A stretch of DNA of 64,000 bases, from NCBI GenBank assembly GCA_034401795.1, contig CM067374.1:139404508-139468507 (forward strand), read 5' to 3'. Below the pieces are notes generated by a model, which saw only the letters and a program-made list of their open reading frames with translations, had not been told where the DNA came from and did not search any database. Source of the DNA: Chaetoderma sp. LZ-2023a (taxonomy: Eukaryota > Mollusca > Caudofoveata > Chaetodermatida > Chaetodermatidae). This document shows, one piece after another, positions 1 through 13,340 of the stretch. Both the position numbers and the translations under genes were made by a program. Every line of letters starts with the position of its first letter. Position 1 is the first letter of the stretch.

Positions 1-1390
1 TTTCAAATAAAAGAAAATATTAACTAAATCCAAGTATATTGTCTTATTTGGTACAAGCAACCTGTGTGTTAGCATATTCCCATATGAACTATGGACTCCG
101 ACTGCATATTTGTGATGTATGTATTTAGTGAGTCAAGCATGAAATAAATAACTTTGAATCCTGAGAAGATATTGCATGCATTCCTGGCCATTAAAAGGTA
201 AATATATTTAAATCAATTATACTACACGTAGTCATACAAACTACCCCAAACAAAAACAAAATCTTAGACCAATATCAGTGGTGGGTGGGTGGGTGGGTGG
301 GTGGGTGGGTGGGGGGGGGGAGGGGGTAGGATAGGGGCACTCATTTAGTATTGTGGTGGGCATGCTTTAAACCTTTACTTACACTGCGGATCTTATTTCT
401 ATTTTAAATTAATTTTCTTCAGTAATTATCTAATCAGTCACAGGTTCTAGCTATGCACCATGTCTACCAAGATGGCTAATATGTCTCTGCGCATGGACTG
501 ATGTACCTGGTAACTCCTTTAACCACCACTGTTAATAGGGTTCATACAACTTCTGTGGAATGAAATCCCATCCCTTTTTCATACCTAATTTATCACTTTC
601 CCAACCCATTTTATGATGTCTCTTATTAGTGTTCAGGTAAAAACTGACAAATTTCGCAAAAAACCTTTGGAATTAGTAGCTAATATCGTCAAGATTTGTG
701 ATACTATCTATGTTATATTGTAATTTGTAAATGCTATTCACACTGACAATATTTTGATTTCCCATACTTTTTACAAACCTTTAGCAGAAAATGTTGAATT
801 GTCCACTTTCCAAGGCATCCACTTTCCAAGGCCTGGAAATGGGGCTCTCACAATTCCATACTGTTGGCATGCATGAGAAGGGAGACAATTTCTCAAAGTT
901 TTAATTATTCAAGGGAGATAACTCACCATCACCAAGCTATATCAAATGTGACAAGAGTGACTTCCTTTTATTTGTATCAGTCCTTCTTCGCGTTTGCCCA
1001 TTATGTCTTGTCCTCAGCCGAAATCCTTAGCCTCCTCAGGTCCATTCTTGACTTGAGTGTACCGAGTCCTGCTTTCGGATTTTTTATTTGTATGCAGTTA
1101 TCAAATTATAGATTGTACATTGTAGATAGGACCCTTTAGCTGTAAGTGCTGCAGCTTTCTTCTATGTATCATGGTTATTACATAATGCACCACAAAAACC
1201 AGTATTTTCTCTGTTTATTACAATAAATGTAATCAGTACCAAAGCATACCGTAGTAATATTATTGGTAAGATTGATGCAGCTAAAACCATCTGAATTCTC
1301 ATGAACCACACTAGATTTAGTTTTGTTACAGTCTATTCACCCAATAATATTCATACCGGCCACAAACAGCATCTGCAGTGTTCTTGAAGA
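1..1390. other. non-coding stretch, nothing recognised except a G-rich repeat
   Basis: Reading both strands I see only short open frames with no recognisable domains. The one distinct structure is the GGGT repeat near position 280. The sequence is AT-rich and resembles the repeat-derived background of the rest of the window. Confidence 0.5.
279..325 (+). repeat. GGGT microsatellite ending in a G run
   Basis: About eight GGGT units are followed by a run of ten G and then AGGGGG. The spacing of the G triplets fits the usual rule for G-quadruplex formation on the plus strand; folding is inferred, not shown. Confidence 0.85.
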
Positions 1391-1503
1391 ATGTGCAAGC
1401 CAAGAAGAGTTTTTGAAAATGTCGCACTGTAATGCTTCCATTCATTCCCTGGTCCAGTGATAAATATTCAAAATAGGTTATTCTTGGCCTGCACATGGAC
1501 ATT
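1391..1503. repeat. HP2 foldback repeat, diverged copy
   Basis: The left arm begins GTGCAAGCCAAGAAGAG and the right arm carries TTCTTGGCCTGCACATGG; the two pair as an inverted repeat around a centre near 1445. The same palindrome recurs at 3549, 32165, 36890, 38320, 38926 and 48783. This copy has lost the perfect central stem. Confidence 0.65.
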
Positions 1504-1650
1504 CTATAAGCAGATAGTTTGATTTTCTTGCTCACTCTTGACCATTAGAGGGTTACTATTCACAATGCTGTAGAATGCTGTCTTATTATTTATTAACTAT
1601 TTGAATCCTGAATTATAGAAATCTCTATTTCAAGGTAACTATGCAGGTAA

Positions 1651-1717
1651 GCTGTTGAAAATTCTGAAACCAATTTGAAATAGGAATTTTGCCAATTAGC
1701 TTCAAAATAGTCAACAG
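1651..1717. repeat. HP1 foldback repeat, degenerate copy
   Basis: It starts with GCTGTTGAAAATTCTG and ends with TTCAAAATAGTCAACAG, which are the two outer arms of the HP1 palindrome seen most cleanly at 2860. The centre is shortened and mispaired. Confidence 0.6.
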
Positions 1718-2734
1718 AACAGTTCTTGCATTTTAAATGATTTTTCGTCACATACCATATGTACAGGTTGGCTGGGGTGGGTGTTCTATAAACAGCATGT
1801 ATGTGGTCGAGAAGTCAAAGTATAAACATAGGGTGCTCAGGGTCATAGTTGTCATACATTGAGCTGCTGGCATTACCGGAGACCATAGTATGACTTTTCA
1901 GAGGCTGCAAATTTATGCACAGGGAATTTGGTTATCTCAGAATAGATTGTGCTTAGGAGAACCAGTTCTCCCACCATGTAGAATTCGTCACAGGCATCTT
2001 GCATCTTATGGTAACACATACACACAGCTGTAATATTGATCACAATGGCTCCTGTAATTGAAAGGATGCTTGAGACGATTTGCTGTACATAAGTATAGAC
2101 TTAGCTTAATTATCCATTTCATTCTGCATGCCATGCCTAAACTAGAGTTTGAAACACGAACTGTGTTCTACATGTGACATTGTGATTTTAATAACTATAT
2201 TGCAAATAATCTGACTGTACATAGATTGATATTGTAGCCAGATATGCACATGTATGCCAAAAAATACACACCCAGTTTAAGGTTAAACCTGGTAACAAAC
2301 CGCTTATACCCAGTCTATGAAGTGATTTATTAGCATGTTTAGGCCAAACCGAGGTTTAAACCGCCCTATTGTATCAAATTTCAATTAAATTCTCACAATT
2401 TAGCTGATTTTGCAATTAGAAGTCCCCCAAAACTTTGTTTTATATTATATTATCACCATGACACTTACAACCAGAATAAAGATCTTATTTATAGGGTTCA
2501 TAGTCATACATTTTTTGCTAAATTTTTCATAAGAAAGGTTGTGACAATGAAAACGGGGACAAAGTCTTACCATTATCTGTGTGCATCTTCCGTCTTGTAT
2601 GACCTGTAAAATGTGGCTGTACCCTCAAGATGGTATGATTAAATCCATCTTAAAACTGCTTTCACTGAAAAACAAAGAATCCAATGGTTGTATTATTTTT
2701 GATTTCCATGTTTACATTTCTAAAAATGTACAAT
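1718..2734. other. non-coding stretch, nothing recognised
   Basis: There are no open frames with recognisable protein features and no clear repeat structure in this AT-rich stretch. Confidence 0.45.
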
Positions 2735-3130
2735 GGACCTTTCCATTTTTAGCCATGCCCGCCCGTCTCTAGCTACGCTCCACCCACACCTCGCTCGCGT
2801 TGGGATCGATCGAGCTCTGAACACCCTGATTCTCAATTTCCAAAAAACTACACAGGTAAGCTGTTGAATATTTTGAAACTAATTTGACTGGGTGCTGTTG
2901 CTACCTTAAGGCAGCAACAGCACCCAGTCAAATTAGTTTCAAAATATTCAACAGCGTGTTTATTAAATAGCAAAGAATTACGAATACATACAAGTCATAC
3001 AACGTGTCGAACTGTTTGAGATTTGGTGACGGTCTATATGGAACCCTTTGTGATGTAATGATTGTGACGTCATCATAAACGGGCTGAGCTGATTATGACG
3101 TCATACGAAGTCATACGATGGATGGATACT
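2735..3130. repeat. composite repeat with HP1 core and TGACGTCA palindromes (copy 1)
   Basis: The order is a GATCGATCGA-containing left part (near 2804), the HP1 palindrome (2860-2954), a segment reading TTAAATAGCAAAGAATTAC, and then two TGACGTCA palindromes near 3070 and 3098. The same order occurs at 4760-5170 and, more degraded, at 39575-39895. This shows that HP1 is embedded in a longer repeat of roughly 400 bp. No coding capacity is visible. Confidence 0.65.
2860..2954. repeat. HP1 foldback repeat, near-perfect copy
   Basis: This is a palindrome of about 95 bp. The left arm reads GCTGTTGAATATTTTGAAAC and the right arm is its reverse complement, ending GTTTCAAAATATTCAACAGC. The inner stem GGGTGCTGTTGCT pairs with AGCAACAGCACCC with one mispair and a loop of a few bases. 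The structure would fold as a single hairpin in DNA or RNA. Confidence 0.9.
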
Positions 3131-3295
3131 CTGGAAAGGTGAATTTAGTTAATTTGGCTGGCCTCCAAGGTGGTCTTTCTAGACAGGTCTGGTTGGTTGC
3201 GTTGAGATGTTTGAGGTTCCTCCTGCCTGAGGAGGTTGATATTGGACAACCAGATGGATGAAAGAAGGGCTAACAGATTTCGATGAAATATTGGA

Positions 3296-3405
3296 TGAAA
3301 AGCAAACCATTTCGTTTTCTTACATCTAGACACACAATTTAAGCGTCTAATTGTATACAAATTTAACAATTTTATTTTCAAGCATTGTGGTGTGAATATG
3401 TACCT
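3296..3405. mobile_element. TTAA-flanked MITE, right-end fragment
   Basis: It ends GTGTGAATATGTACCT followed by TTAA, matching the right end of the complete MITE at 40658. The inner part, TTTCGTTTTCTTACATCTAG and beyond, aligns with the inner right half of the same element. The left half is missing. Confidence 0.6.
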
Positions 3406-3498
3406 TTAATTTCTTTTGAGTTGACATTTGATTTCTGACAAACATATGTGTATAGAGCGCACATGTGTTGCTCAGTCATCGGAACAGAGACTACATTG

Positions 3499-3727
3499 AA
3501 CCCGTTAATGACCAAATTTGTTTAAAAAAATAATATTTACTTATTGAATTCCCATTTGCAGGCCAAGGGAAAACTATTTTTGAAAGTTTACCACTGGAAT
3601 GACTGGCTCGGTTATCAAGTGGTAAATTTTCAAAAATAGTGTTCTCTTGGCCTGCGAATGGACTTTCCTCAAGCCCACTACAGAGGCCGGTTTTGGCCGG
3701 GTTCGTCGTGAAACCGTTAACCCTTTC
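3499..3727. mobile_element. short element with HP2 palindrome and TTAACC-type ends
   Basis: The HP2 palindrome (3549-3664) sits between a left flank reading GTTAATGACCAAATTTG and a right flank ending GAAACCGTTAACCCTTTCA. The related copy at 36836-37046 has the same outer parts, so this looks like a non-autonomous element of about 230 bp whose interior is a long palindrome. No target duplication was confirmed. Confidence 0.55.
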
Positions 3728-3775
3728 ATCGGTGAATTCCCCATATCTCAATTTCAAGTATATAATACAATAAAG

Positions 3776-3838
3776 GTGTTGAATATTTAGGCAGCAAAAA
3801 TACCCCGGTCATATTAGCTTCAACATATTTGATAGAAT
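3776..3838. repeat. HP1 foldback repeat, shortened copy
   Basis: GGTGTTGAATATTTAGGCAG opens the copy and TTAGCTTCAACATATTTGA closes it. Part of the left arm has been lost, so the fold is asymmetric. Confidence 0.5.
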
Positions 3839-4381
3839 ATGCTACGCATCGGAAAGAATTTCCCTTTTCAGGGATTCGTCGATGACAAGGTTAAACAGAT
3901 AACCTGCCAAGTCTCTGATAATGTTCCCAGTGGATTCAGACATGACCAGGCTTGTTGGTATGTTAAACTTCCTCTTATCATACTCTATTCACGTTATATT
4001 ACATCGGGTAAGCTGTATAATTATAGCTTTGCTATCGACAAGCTTTAGGCCCTATCACGTGTATGCAAGAATTACGCAGCCGATTGTTTAACAATTGCTT
4101 TGTTGATGTATTCCCGTGTCTCATTTAGAATGTAATTTGCATGTTCTGTGAACTATACTGCATAGGCAAGTAGAATTTTCCAGCAGACCCATATTCAAAA
4201 TATCGGTATATAGACACGCACGCGCGCGAGTCTCGTATTCAGAGGTGTCATGGATGGTAATCATATCTCAACGTGAACCGGTCTCTATAGCAGCAGGCAT
4301 AACAGTTCTCTGTATATGGATCATAATTGATATTGATTGATTTATTCCACAATAAGCCATAGGCCCTTGAGTGTACATTTA

Positions 4382-4384
<3 letters not shown>

Positions 4385-4466
<82 letters not shown>
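4385..4466. repeat. AT dinucleotide microsatellite
   Basis: About 41 uninterrupted AT units. Open frames reading Tyr-Ile across it are artefacts of the repeat. Confidence 0.97.
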
Positions 4467-4468
<2 letters not shown>

Positions 4469-4759
4469 ACAATTAAATTAGTATGCTATGCAAGTATCTA
4501 AATGCCTAATCTTATATCTAATACAGTGAATTTCTCTTTAGCGTTATATTCACAAACCCTTCAACAGCATAATAACATTTGTAAAGGCGGGCTTATACAG
4601 CTTAAACATGGCTTGGACATATTATTTATACAGTTTTCACCAATATATAACATATTACCTATGGGGTGAATAATACCATACACTACAATTCGTAGATCTA
4701 ATCACGCTAAAGTTTTCTAGGCATTTCTACCATATATAGAAACTATGACCGTGTCTGGA

Positions 4760-5170
4760 TTGGACATGTTATTTCATGTCCTTGAAGGAACTATTTCTTC
4801 TTAACCCTGATTATGGATTTCCAGAAAGCTATACAGATGAACTGTTGGGTATCTTGAGGCTAACTCCAGTCAAACCAGCCTCAAAACATCCAGCAGCATG
4901 TCTATTAAATAGCAAAGAATTACAAAGACATACAATTTATACAACGTGTCAGACTCTTTGAGATTTGATGACTGTCTGTATGGAACCCTTTGTGACGTAA
5001 TGATTATGACGTCATACTAGGTCAGATGATGAATGGATACTTTGGAAAGGTGAATTCGTACGTGTCAGACTATTAATCGTTTAAGACTGACTATATCAAG
5101 GCATTCATGACGTCATGATTGTGACGTCATCTTACACATCAAGTAGTTTATTATGACGTCATATGATCAA
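4760..5170. repeat. composite repeat with HP1 core and TGACGTCA palindromes (copy 2)
   Basis: It has the same order of parts as 2735-3130: a degenerate HP1 (4841-4896), TTAAATAGCAAAGAATTAC, then ATGGAACCCTTTGTGACG. At least four TGACGTCA octamers follow (near 5008, 5106, 5120 and 5154). TGACGTCA is the consensus site of CREB/ATF factors; use as a binding site is inference. Confidence 0.6.
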
Positions 5171-5213
5171 GGGAGATACTTGGAATGGTCCATGTTATCA
5201 TGTATATATGTAT

Positions 5214-5562
5214 AGGTGCATATCCACAGCAGAATGCCCGAAAACAAAACTGCTAAAACCACATGCTCCTAGAGGCCTAAACCTTGCGCCCAGATGCAAT
5301 GAAACGAAATAAATTCCAGCTCACGATGATTTGACTACGCATATTAATTAATATAATTTCATTAAGCTGTCAAATTGAATTAGAGGCACGAGTCCCCCAT
5401 TCAAATTCACAACTAACCCTACGAAATTTTTTTATATGGAATGAAATCATCCTGCGCCATGACTCACCCCGCCCCGCTACATCGAGGCACACAATCCAAG
5501 CCCCCAAAAGCACATAATCTCAACAATTCTATTCTCAAGCATTCTGGCGCGAGCATGCACCT
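5214..5562. mobile_element. TTAA-flanked MITE, long degenerate copy
   Basis: The left end AGGTGCATATCCACAGCAG and right end GAGCATGCACCT are inverted relatives of each other. TTAA follows the right end. The interior shares GAATTAGAGGCACGAGTC and the AAGCATTCTGG segment with the copies at 40658 and 61750. It has no coding capacity. Confidence 0.65.
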
Positions 5563-5929
5563 TTAATTACTGTAAGTTGTATTGATTGCCTCGCGTTATT
5601 TATGATGATTTACCTAAACAGGCAAAAATGCAAATAAATATCATATCATCTCATATCTAGGATAAAACAAATGGCCTACGCTCACCCGGGACATGGGCCC
5701 CTCAGATATTTACCAAACAACGTCGATTGTGAACCTATTTGAGAGCTTACGAACACATACTTCCTTTTAGCAAAGTTTGATAAATGTACAAATGTGTTTT
5801 GACAGTTTCCGATGACTGCTTCCTAAAATGTAGGATTTTCACGAAAATTGCGCAGTCAACCTGTTATCGAGCACCATTATGTATATAATTTAGGGAGACT
5901 ACGGTGTCTTGCTGAGGAAGCACTCATTC
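5563..5929. other. non-coding gap, nothing recognised
   Basis: This short stretch lies between a MITE and a LINE remnant. No domain, RNA or repeat signal was identified. Confidence 0.45.
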
Positions 5930-6660
5930 TACAAGTTCAGCCCGCTTAAAAAATGCGTTGTAAGTAAATGCCACGAGTCCCTTCAGAACCTGATCATTTG
6001 TGGAATTTAATAATTCGGTCAATTTATAAACACCTGGGTGTTTCCAATAGTAGGATTTTATACTTTTCTTTCGGTATTCTTGATATAGTGGGCAAACTAA
6101 AATAAAATGGTACTCGTCTCCCAGATCGTCGCATTAGAAGCATATTCTCTCAATCAACGGTTTTACTAAAGGCTTATGCCATCGACCAGTTTCTACGCGT
6201 AACTTTTGCGAACCCGTTCGAAGCTGTCTGTGTTTGGCAATTCTAACTTTGTCTAAATAATGTTTATATGATAAATCGGGCGAAATATGTTTATATAACC
6301 TACATTTACTGCTATTTTCTAATTGCCCCTTCCATTCTTGGGTGAAATTATCCATAGCCCTTTGCTTGTACAGAAAAATAAAATGTCCCCTATCGAGATT
6401 CTCGCCTTGCGTTTCCCATACATAATTAAATCCGCGAGTACATAACACATCTCGAAGTTTTCTGACCCAGTTATTACAGAAATTATTATTAAACCAGTCA
6501 TTATACATTGCTTTATACAGACATTTTACTAATTTGTGATCGTCAGATTCCAGAATCTTGAACCTATATTTTAAAATTCTTACTTCTCTCATCAGGAACA
6601 GAGGCACCCTCCTCAACTCCCCATATATAATACAATTTGGGGTACTTTGCTTTACTTTTA
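5930..6660 (-). pseudogene. LINE ORF2 C-terminal remnant (minus strand)
   Basis: On the minus strand a frame runs from about 6640 to a TAA at 6134-6136 and stays open in the same frame to about 5940. Its N-terminal part reads IYGELRRVPLFLMREVRILK, a motif typical of the region after the reverse transcriptase in a widespread group of animal non-LTR retrotransposons. It continues through ETGRW and KPLIERICF. After the stop the frame shows CDDLGDEYHFILVCPLY, a cysteine/histidine cluster like the zinc-binding tail of these proteins. The reverse transcriptase core is absent, so this is a truncated, inactivated copy. It is not the same LINE family as the copies at 18-30 kb. Confidence 0.75.
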
Positions 6661-8852
<2,192 letters not shown>

Positions 8853-8868
8853 TATATATATATATATT

Positions 8869-9689
8869 AAACCTGTTCACGTCTTTGAACCCAAAGCCCA
8901 TGCAAAATCTGCTTAAATTCTCCAATATTCAACAATAGCGTAAAAAAACCGCGTTTAATATCGGAACTCTGATATGATGCCATTTCATCAGCTTCTGATC
9001 ACCCGCCTTGCCAGCATCGTCTTATCGCACGGTATCGCTCTGCTTCCGTATAGAGTACCGTGCTTACAGGCTATGATATCCACACTAAGGCCGTGTTCTC
9101 ACTGGAGAGCTATCCGGGAATAACGCCATACCTCAGTATTGTACGGAGACAATAGTTTGCAATAGTTTTGCTCTAAACAAGTTATCTGAGGATCAGAAAA
9201 TTTGTAGATTGGTTTTCGGTAGCAAAAACCGATAGTTTGGTTTACGCACATGTGTAAATTTGTCTACTTCCTGATTTCTTATCGAGCAATCTCATTGGCG
9301 TAAGTTGACTGACCCCAGCTCATTAATATGTATGAAGCTTCTTGAACTTAGCACACACATCAAAGGCGTGCAAGCACGGTACTAGATAGGGAACGTAGTG
9401 GGCGGGCGAGGATCGTGCAATAGGACGATGGGCCGCATACAGCGGAGCAATGTGAGTGGGCGATGCCTTGTCAGAGGATGGCTGAATTGTTTCCTAATGC
9501 CGCACGAAGACGCAAGCCGCCGCGTGCCTCATTTATGCATACGCTATACCTGTCTATAACGACCATTAATTTTGTATATGTCACTAAAATACGAATCTTT
9601 TTATGGTGTGCAGTCTTGAAGAAACGTGCAGTATCGGTAACAAAATAAATCTCCTGTGCAACTGGACAAACTGGTCTGCGTGGAGTAAC
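8869..9689. other. non-coding stretch, nothing recognised
   Basis: There are short unremarkable open frames only. GC content is somewhat higher around 9360-9540, without recognisable coding. Confidence 0.4.
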
Positions 9690-9865
9690 GTCAGTAGTCA
9701 GACAGCCCAGTAGTCCGACGACCCAGTGGGCAGACAACCTATATAGTAGTCCATCAGGGTCGTTCAACAGCCTAGTTCGACATCCCAGTAGTCCGACGCC
9801 CCAGCAGTCCGACAGGGCAGCGAATAGCAAAACCCAGTGGTCAGACAAACATGTTGTCCGACAAT
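9690..9865. repeat. degenerate minisatellite built on CCCAGTAGTCCGAC
   Basis: Variants of CAGTAGTCCGACG, CAGTGGGCAGACAAC and CAGCAGTCCGACAGG follow one another with a period of about 15-19 bp. The array ends about 55 bp before the TTAGGG repeat. Confidence 0.7.
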
Positions 9866-9919
9866 AGAAATGTAATAGCCGATAAAGTGGTTCAATTGAG
9901 CCGGATTATTGCCCTGACA

Positions 9920-9940
9920 GGGTTAGGGTTAGGGTTAGGG
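9920..9940 (+). repeat. interstitial telomeric repeat (TTAGGG)
   Basis: Three and a half perfect GGGTTA units. TTAGGG is the telomere repeat of most animals outside arthropods and nematodes, so a short internal copy fits a lophotrochozoan, deuterostome or cnidarian genome. Confidence 0.9.
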
Positions 9941-9979
9941 CTAGCGCAGTGTAGGCACATAGGAATGGTGAGTGTATAT

Positions 9980-10102
9980 GCACGAGCATACACATTATTG
10001 CAAACACGCACACATGTATATACACACACGTACGCATGTTTCCCGCACGCGCGCACACACATATGCATGCACTTACGACTGCACGTGTGCACGCACACAA
10101 AA
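9980..10102. repeat. CA/CG-rich alternating purine-pyrimidine tract
   Basis: Interrupted CA, CG and TA dinucleotides alternate over about 120 bp. Open frames on both strands across it are low-complexity artefacts. Confidence 0.7.
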
Positions 10103-10529
10103 ATGTAGGGATAATGTTATAGTAGGCTTGCGTTATGTAATAGTAGATTATGGTAGACTATAGTACGCTATGTTATATTAAAGGATGGACGGACTGACTA
10201 AAGAAATGATATGTTTCTTCCAAATCTCATAATCAACATACGGAGATGACGTTTCGTTAATATACTCAAAGCAGAAAATAAGTTATGGAAGATGGACGAA
10301 CCAACGTAATGACGAATTGATAAAAGAAATGATTTTAACCGCAGCATAGCGTACGCAGTGAAAACCAAGTGCCCAATAAATATTGATGGCTCACCTGTAA
10401 CAGTGGCATTTCAATCTAGAAAAGTCATGTTCTACGTGTAGAGTACTATAGATTTCTCAGAAATTCTACAGTTATGGACAGAAATAAAAATTTAGCCTGG
10501 GATAAGTACAAATTGTGGCATTTGGGCCC
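10103..10529. other. non-coding gap
   Basis: A short TATAGTA-rich patch (10120-10170) is followed by sequence with no recognised feature. Confidence 0.4.
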
Positions 10530-11280
10530 GGGTATTTTAGGAGTACTATTTAAGTGGTTTACTGGATAGATTTGGAAATTCAAGATGCCCGCCGAATAAA
10601 TTGACCACTCCAGTCTCTCTTTAGGAGTGCCTAAAGTTGAAGTCTCCCGTACTAAGAGCGTTCCACACTAGTCTCATTGAAATTATGCCATTGATAAGGA
10701 GTAGTATTTTATTAAAATGATTTCCTGAAAATTTTTTGAAAAATCAAAGATTATCGCGGGAAACATCGACCAATCAAAATTCTGAAAAGATTCTAGAGCC
10801 TATCGCAATAAGACTTTCCACCAAAATGTGATTAAACTTTACGAAGTGGCTTATGAGAAGATGTGTTTTAATGGATTTCAGGAAAATATTTAAAAAATCT
10901 AAAATGACTACCAAAACAAATTGACCAATTAAAATTCTCCTTGGATGTGCTGAAGCGTACGATCATAGGTTCGTTCCAACTACCTTTCGGTGAAATTGGG
11001 CATTGAGTGCAAAATAACACTTTAAAGGTAGTCTGGAAAGTTTCAGGAAAACCCAAGCGACACCGAAAAAAATCCGGCCAATCAAAACTCGGAATATTTG
11101 TTTTAGAGCCTACCACAGTACTTTCTAGCCAACGTAGCAGCTGAGGAGGAGAGATGCCACCATTTTAAATGATTTGCGGACAATTTTCGGAAAATCCAAG
11201 ATGGTCACCAAAAAAATTGACCAATTAAATCTCGCGTTTGATATGTTAAAGCCTACGGACGGACTAAGCTGAGAGGTCAA
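10530..11280. repeat. degenerate ~150-bp tandem repeat (five units)
   Basis: The pair of motifs CCAAGATGG...CACC and AAAATTGACCAATCAAA recurs near 10577, 10743, 10897, 11049 and 11195, giving spacings of roughly 146-166 bp. Related arrays occur at 32330-32720 and 37050-37930. Two apparent minus-strand frames with similar peptides are by-products of this periodicity. Confidence 0.7.
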
Positions 11281-11284
11281 GTCA

Positions 11285-12299
11285 GTGAAGTCTGTAGAGT
11301 TTGAGACATCAATCGGCTCCCCACAGGAAGATGGTCTATCCCCTGTGATCTTCACCTGTTACCTGGCTGCTGCATTGAAATCCATATGGGAAAACTCCAC
11401 AAGATCACCACCCCCACCCCCCCCCCACCCCCGCCTGTCAATACTGGGCATGCCGCTAGAGATGGAATATGCTGACGATGTGGACTTTATAGATGAGGAA
11501 AAGAAACCTCTTGACGAACTTCTCCCAATAGTTGCAAGCAAACTAAAAATTGAGAATCTCATTATGAATGAATCCAAAACAGAGTTCACCCACATATACC
11601 TATCTACAAAGCATGAAACTAAAGAAAATGACGATCCACTCCATGGTGGCGAACCATGGAGAAAAAGTAAAATCCTGGGCTCACTGCTTTGCAGTACTGC
11701 TGACATTGCTGCACGCTGCATCATGGGGAACATAGCTTTCCAGTCCTTCTGGAAACTATGGATTCGTAGATCAAACATGCCCTTGGTAAAAAGACTACGT
11801 TTATACAATGCAACCTGCATATCCTTGATGATGTATAACTGTAACAGCTGGGCAGCTCCAAAGGCAGCTATAGACAAACTTGACGCCTGCCACCGCAAAC
11901 ACCTACGCACCATCACTGGACACCGATGGCTAGACCGCATAATTTCCAAAAATGCACTATACAAGATGTGTAATACGCCGCCGCTCTCTGTAAAAGTCGC
12001 CCAGCAAAGTTGGTCCATGTTTGGCCATGTGCTAAGGATGCCAGAAGACACACCAGCACAGAGAGCCTTGGAATTCGCCCTACTCGGAGCCAGCAAATAC
12101 AGAGCCATGAAAGGACGTCATTGCAAAAATCTGCTAAGCATGCTACGAGGTGACCTCAAGAATTATATAAGCTGAGATAGACTCCAGGTCTTCAAGGAGG
12201 TGAAAGCTAACATAGATGTTTTTTCAACAGAAGGTAGTAAATGGGATTGTACTGGGCGCATCTGGGAAGTGTGTCCACCTGGCATCCGATTTCATGGAT
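11285..12299 (+). pseudogene. non-LTR reverse transcriptase fragment (palm to C-terminus)
   Basis: An open frame of 296 codons starts inside the reverse transcriptase domain. IGSPQEDGLSPVIF is the motif-B loop, and MEYADDVDF at about residue 60 holds the YADD metal-binding pair of motif C. The later part, RLYNATCISLMMYNCNSW then FGHVLRMPEDTPAQRAL, matches the connection region found after the palm in many animal LINEs. Fingers and motif A are missing, so the copy is 5'-truncated. A C tract (11409-11432) has expanded into a run of prolines between motifs B and C. After the TGA at 12173 the same frame stays open to about 12299, so that stop may also be a lesion. The clade is not assigned. Confidence 0.8.
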
Positions 12300-12350
12300 G
12301 ACACCGCCACCATGACTGTTGTCAGTGTTATAACTAGGACCAATATTCTG

Positions 12351-12353
<3 letters not shown>

Positions 12354-12429
<76 letters not shown>
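12354..12429. repeat. TA dinucleotide microsatellite
   Basis: About 38 uninterrupted units lying just after the reverse transcriptase fragment. It could have grown from the 3' tail of that element. Confidence 0.95.
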
Positions 12430-12431
<2 letters not shown>

Positions 12432-12990
12432 GGGTAAACAGAATAAACCTGTTGAGGTATATTTGTGTCAGATCAACATCTCCTGTTCCATCATCGACGT
12501 TTATCGTACCCTTGTATGTGTGCGCGTTCGTGCGATGTCCTAGACTAGGATGCATGCGACACACCCTCTATCTGCAAGATGCCCTCCTGGATGTTTATGG
12601 ATTATTCTTGACCATCAACGCAATGTTGCAGCAGTAGCTTCCCTCCAGTGACACCAACTCTATGACCCACCTCAACTAACAGCTCCTGTCCTGCCCTATG
12701 AAAATTAGGACAGGTGATCTATGATTGAGAACCTTGCCGACCTTCCCATCCTTCTTCACAACACTAGATAGCTGTGTGACACCCAGATCAACGACAGCGG
12801 ATGGCTTATAGCAGAATCCAAGACTGCCAGTTATCAAGAATCATTCTGTTCACCCGCACAAAACTGCATGTTTGAAGACGCAACCATTAAGCCATATACA
12901 TCACCAGCACAGATGGTCTGATTGACGTTTATAGTTTATGGTGCTGCTGCTCATCGACATACATGTGCCTCGGCGATATGGGGTACCTGA
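12430..12990. other. non-coding stretch, nothing recognised
   Basis: No domain was recognised in any frame; several stops occur in all frames. Confidence 0.4.
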
Positions 12991-13330
12991 TAGACGATCT
13001 TACTCACAAGGCGATAAACGTGCTAAAGGATGAGATAATCCTACCACAACAGATTTACCAACATGGTGAGGAGCGACTGCAACAGGAGAGCTTGTATCAA
13101 CAGGATGACACCATAACAGAGAGATGATGGGACGATAATAGTGAGAAAAAATGGGAGAGATTCCTGCCGGGGAGTATGGAGGCTACAATAGAGCCATGCG
13201 ATGAATCTGACCAGAGCCTCACAGATGATGAGTTTATAGAACGCGTGCATGGAGATGTTACAAATGCTGCGCTATATGCTTTATGGTTGGAAGAGCATAT
13301 TAAGTGTAAAAAAGCCAGTCAGCCTAGGAG
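12991..13330 (+). pseudogene. unrecognised coding remnant
   Basis: In one frame the sequence reads LIDDLTHKAINVLKDEIILP, then a stop (TGA near 13125), then WERFLPGSMEATIEPCDES and SLTDDEFIERVHGD through LWLEEHIKCKK. The acidic, non-repetitive composition and continuity across the stop suggest decayed coding sequence, probably from a mobile element. I do not recognise the family. It ends where the SINE-like repeat at 13341 begins. Confidence 0.35.
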
Positions 13331-13340
13331 TACTAATTAT

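Noticed and set aside
10868-11355. Two minus-strand frames with similar peptides (NWSICFGSH and NWSIFLVTI), as if a repeated protein domain.
   Set aside because: The similarity follows the ~150-bp DNA tandem repeat, which also continues outside the frames and contains stops in other units.
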